NCBI GenBank assembly: GCA_946497585.1
Contig: CAMMLF010000022.1
Span: 1-15,595 of the forward strand
Length of the DNA stretch: 15,595 nucleotides
Origin: an uncultured Clostridium sp.
GTDB lineage: Bacteria > Bacillota > Clostridia > TANB77 > CAG-508
Direction of reading: 5' to 3'
Part shown: in pieces, positions 15,301-15,595 of the stretch
How positions within the stretch are numbered: the first letter of the stretch is position 1
Layout: each line of letters starts with the position of its first letter
The notes under the pieces: generated by a model
Database searches by the model: none
What the model was told of the DNA's origin: nothing
What the model saw: the letters and a program-made list of their open reading frames with translations, nothing else
Program-made: the position numbers and the translations under genes

Positions 15301-15595
15301 TCATAACTTATAATTCTATCATCTTCATAGAATTGTTCCTTTCCGGTTTTCATATCTGAAGTTGGGTCTTCTTCTTGTCTATTATCGTTTTCCATTTCTT
15401 TATCAACTTCATAATAGCTTTCTACTCTATAACCCCAAGAAGGTACATTTTCTAATAGTTTCTTTTCCCAAAAATGTATATCACTATTGTAGGCGCCAAT
15501 AGGTTGATTATCTGGGTCATTAGGGTCTTCGTTAGAAGCATATTGTCTTAAAGTATTTTCATTAAATTCAATTTCATATCCTAATTGACTTAACT
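9342..15595 (-). CDS. giant tail-tip/fibre protein (Tal-like) with C-terminal S74 chaperone, 5' end outside window
   Basis: At least 2083 residues. The frame is open to the right edge, and the ATG at 15395 has no ribosome binding site. Reading onward from the edge: SWGYRVESYYEVD and KSNIWNIQQEICEKFEC to SSQVVTKMYVTDL (about 15006-15240) resemble the prophage tail endopeptidase/minor structural family. Two heptad-rich helices (about 14603-14783 and 14093-14288) enclose a cysteine-containing head. Beta-rich segments follow, then a clostridial-phage-like stretch with PDFINANAITVGNLDTRQI and FIWNETGLYAYG (about 12480-12610). A possible binding module lies at about 11820-12350, a long coiled coil at about 10930-11530, a beta-rich fibre tip, then a peptidase S74 domain (SDGRLKKNI, FDWK, IGFIAQELEEI). 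The S74 Ser (codon 9849-9851) and Lys (9834-9836) fit the self-cleavage dyad. Likely role: tail tip and host-receptor binding. Confidence 0.93.
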   Translation of the reverse strand, partial: LSQLGYEIEFNENTLRQYASNEDPNDPDNQPIGAYNSDIHFWEKKLLENVPSWGYRVESYYEVDKEMENDNRQEEDPTSDMKTGKEQFYEDDRIISYDEDNNPIKSDEYEIKQRILTVSKSNIWNIQQEICEKFECWPTFEILYDEEGQIKSKTIVLKNDLPQDALFSIDYKKNLKSIQRTVDSSQVVTKMYVTDLDNENVNEGIVSISTNDKNYMKENYLLDLSWFLGENDTDSDLHSEQLIDPNLSLTFKGSIYATPNLVEKTVNNTRDVINQHKTNIRYRNIYIENKSLELTRAREELTNLKAELELKTSSRDSAQEQYNDIDEEWALCPDEVQTKENRKCYIYTEDGIRIVKFSEVGVRESDIPTTFTKPINLVFNDGTKVTEENINQLQWTPCEYDEIIGTITKMQVLNVKLGPEQSYGCFSCDLSYFPLEFYTKLKKYWKAKINEYETRIEELGKPKDQGGSTGLIPELETKIEELKSELYNAQKEKKEAIAQFENLLFPYIREGFWEDTDYGIYSNSPYTSFKMIPKEQPLENSVLGKVDWKQDYFCFFIPNEKICDYETTYDEITYDDDGNAQIVTKTETKSLGLYDVIDIDSIEVMTGNPAIENTEGNFKTYVKGTDYEVQFGYTTYDTEAPSQYKRGIYVTFYQLQSITTTGVGINKDTQLYIRAKARGSNPYIYTGYVRPEFTNERPYFAELERILEIDTEDVILSSVKVELTTGLVSYPDFASIKTATQQKITLEYGTDYYTYKEMDDKTKKTLTKIHLNTTTNCPLMTMKEPTDAPSWFNVTYEQDVTGKFYYNDALEVMKTSCFPQVSYSINVLDISTVLNPELKVKDFRPEVGTKIPIYDEELNFFGLIGFISSITYDLLEPQNTTLSITNFKDKFEDLFQKITASTVAIESKEYNYDKTTTITNSTGEIRTDLIMDSLKQNNMALALSPNNDVVWDNSGITVTNKELNKQGVYGKLRITSNGIFIANKYDDTGNYAWTTAITPDFINANAITVGNLDTRQIQIFNSSEPRFIWNETGLYAYGEDSDGYTDFDTYVLFNDGGLTFRELSKFKGNITLENLFVSSFKESYQSWTYVGDTQTLKQETVNEKVLDYVTIGNTTRRNSIKAYVNSSIFKTKENKPRIIKKHKYYYSIKIRFNNIPKTAAIDLYGGFSGRYKELEFDNINGKEINGDFMSSDWNIISGFADNIDNTGTFGIIAALTELNQEWSIDIADPIVIDVTDTFGTSVPAQSYLDEMDYFVGEKTNPIKDFDIYQTSVSLGWNGLSIGAQENVVQLTSTDGLVIYQPKDIQKNYLQKQMKLQLGTWTDDDGTPMFGLRGLDVEGHTIFEISQRGVYLKYGASSSIDGNIFNDMESVPGALEDINGNITGLNEKYAQLDISVKGIQSTVGSHTELITGIQTDIDSIDTNITDLDSALKKIDVDLKDIDSTYWDGIKEVIGDEITDLDIKITQDYTSKFEQTDKKISATNSKVTTIETGLAGTNESLGKLTQTVTSGFENTAEQFQAFNTSIREINGDITSLDSRITASEGKIALAVTRKDLKEGTKDGTALELDPEMVRISWNDVSSYWEFIGTGTERGLNLYYSNHKRIFNFNDNYLSFYDATGAYDLSSKTYISYDNLLSRFDRRDWIFYRGQERVSPTRSTTKYKVCSIGQNYFQVFNGAENPTQLALFNNVGIQLNDSNGKKKISIKSTGIDMYGSSTSYDTLHVGDSYITISDQSNGRPLVQLNARGSTFYKNNSNYGYIGSSQWEGYSNSKGLVLNLEYTSQRFISFAAKLKADSSGDEPNNYISLLDYRNFNGNTGWHLGAPLYTEGHAIRFKSGYIYNYNDGYALRPADGSDAILITNTNIQANKQIRGNKGIGASGADLFVASAAALNVYAGTPAAFHRNILMYDGCTVDAVSDGRLKKNIKSDDINVLELLSQIKTRQFDWKKDNKHEEIGFIAQELEEISENFVNKTPQYDENGNIVDYLYSVREIHFIPYLIKAIQELYNIIKEMQNSNSTFKIMPMKLSAPTQEIIKQYDNEEIKLTHYKSENENIEQPKRIIEKEILLIDDNGEAKIKEQKIDEEK

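Noticed and set aside
15393..15395. ATG at 15395 (minus strand) as the start of the tail protein
   Set aside because: No ribosome binding site precedes it, and the frame continues without a stop for 66 more codons to the window edge with tail-protein-like sequence (SWGYRVESYY).
1..15595. Stop-codon recoding, CRISPR array, tRNA or insertion sequence
   Set aside because: TAA, TAG and TGA all end genes at sensible positions; I saw no regularly spaced repeats, no cloverleaf-like sequence, and no transposase or terminal inverted repeats.

Overview
The window reads as part of a tailed double-stranded DNA phage (or prophage) of an anaerobic, low-GC Gram-positive bacterium, most likely a Firmicutes/Clostridia-type gut host. 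Base composition is roughly 30% G+C by eye. Genes are tightly packed, often overlapping, and carry strong AGGAGG-type ribosome binding sites. The standard code fits, with TAA, TAG and TGA all used as stops. The oxygen-sensitive class III ribonucleotide reductase points to an anaerobic host. The holin plus amidase with SH3 modules points to a Gram-positive cell wall. No integrase, repressor, terminase or capsid gene lies in the window, so lifestyle cannot be decided.

Left block, plus strand (about 1-7626), DNA-precursor and DNA-processing genes. In order: the 3' part of an unrecognised gene; two tiny zinc-knuckle proteins; nrdD; two tiny unknown genes; nrdG; a clear sigma-A type promoter; a conserved small phage protein; a small acidic-tailed protein; a dUTPase with a long N-terminal extension; a third small zinc-knuckle protein with a probable GTG start; thyX; a RuvC-like resolvase with a zinc-ribbon N-terminus; and a small DUF1617-like protein. 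Together NrdD/NrdG make dNTPs from NTPs, dUTPase makes dUMP and removes dUTP, and ThyX converts dUMP to dTMP. This is a self-contained anaerobic route to dTTP. The RuvC-like nuclease would resolve branched replication intermediates.

A hairpin with A/T tracts on both sides (about 7629-7671) separates two convergent transcription units.

Right block, minus strand (7662-15595, read right to left), tail tip and lysis. A giant tail protein of at least 2083 residues enters from the right edge. It combines a Tal-like tail-associated region, coiled coils, fibre modules and a C-terminal peptidase S74 intramolecular chaperone. After a hairpin-containing gap come a 53-residue ORF, an N-acetylmuramoyl-L-alanine amidase with SH3 wall-binding modules, and a holin.

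The most unusual signals are at sequence level. I found no GATC anywhere in 15.6 kb (about 40 expected from composition), while GCGC is several-fold commoner than expected. Other points of interest are the extended dUTPase, the repeated CxH...CxxC small proteins, two tiny genes between nrdD and nrdG, and a coiled-coil arm with a cysteine-containing head inside the tail protein.
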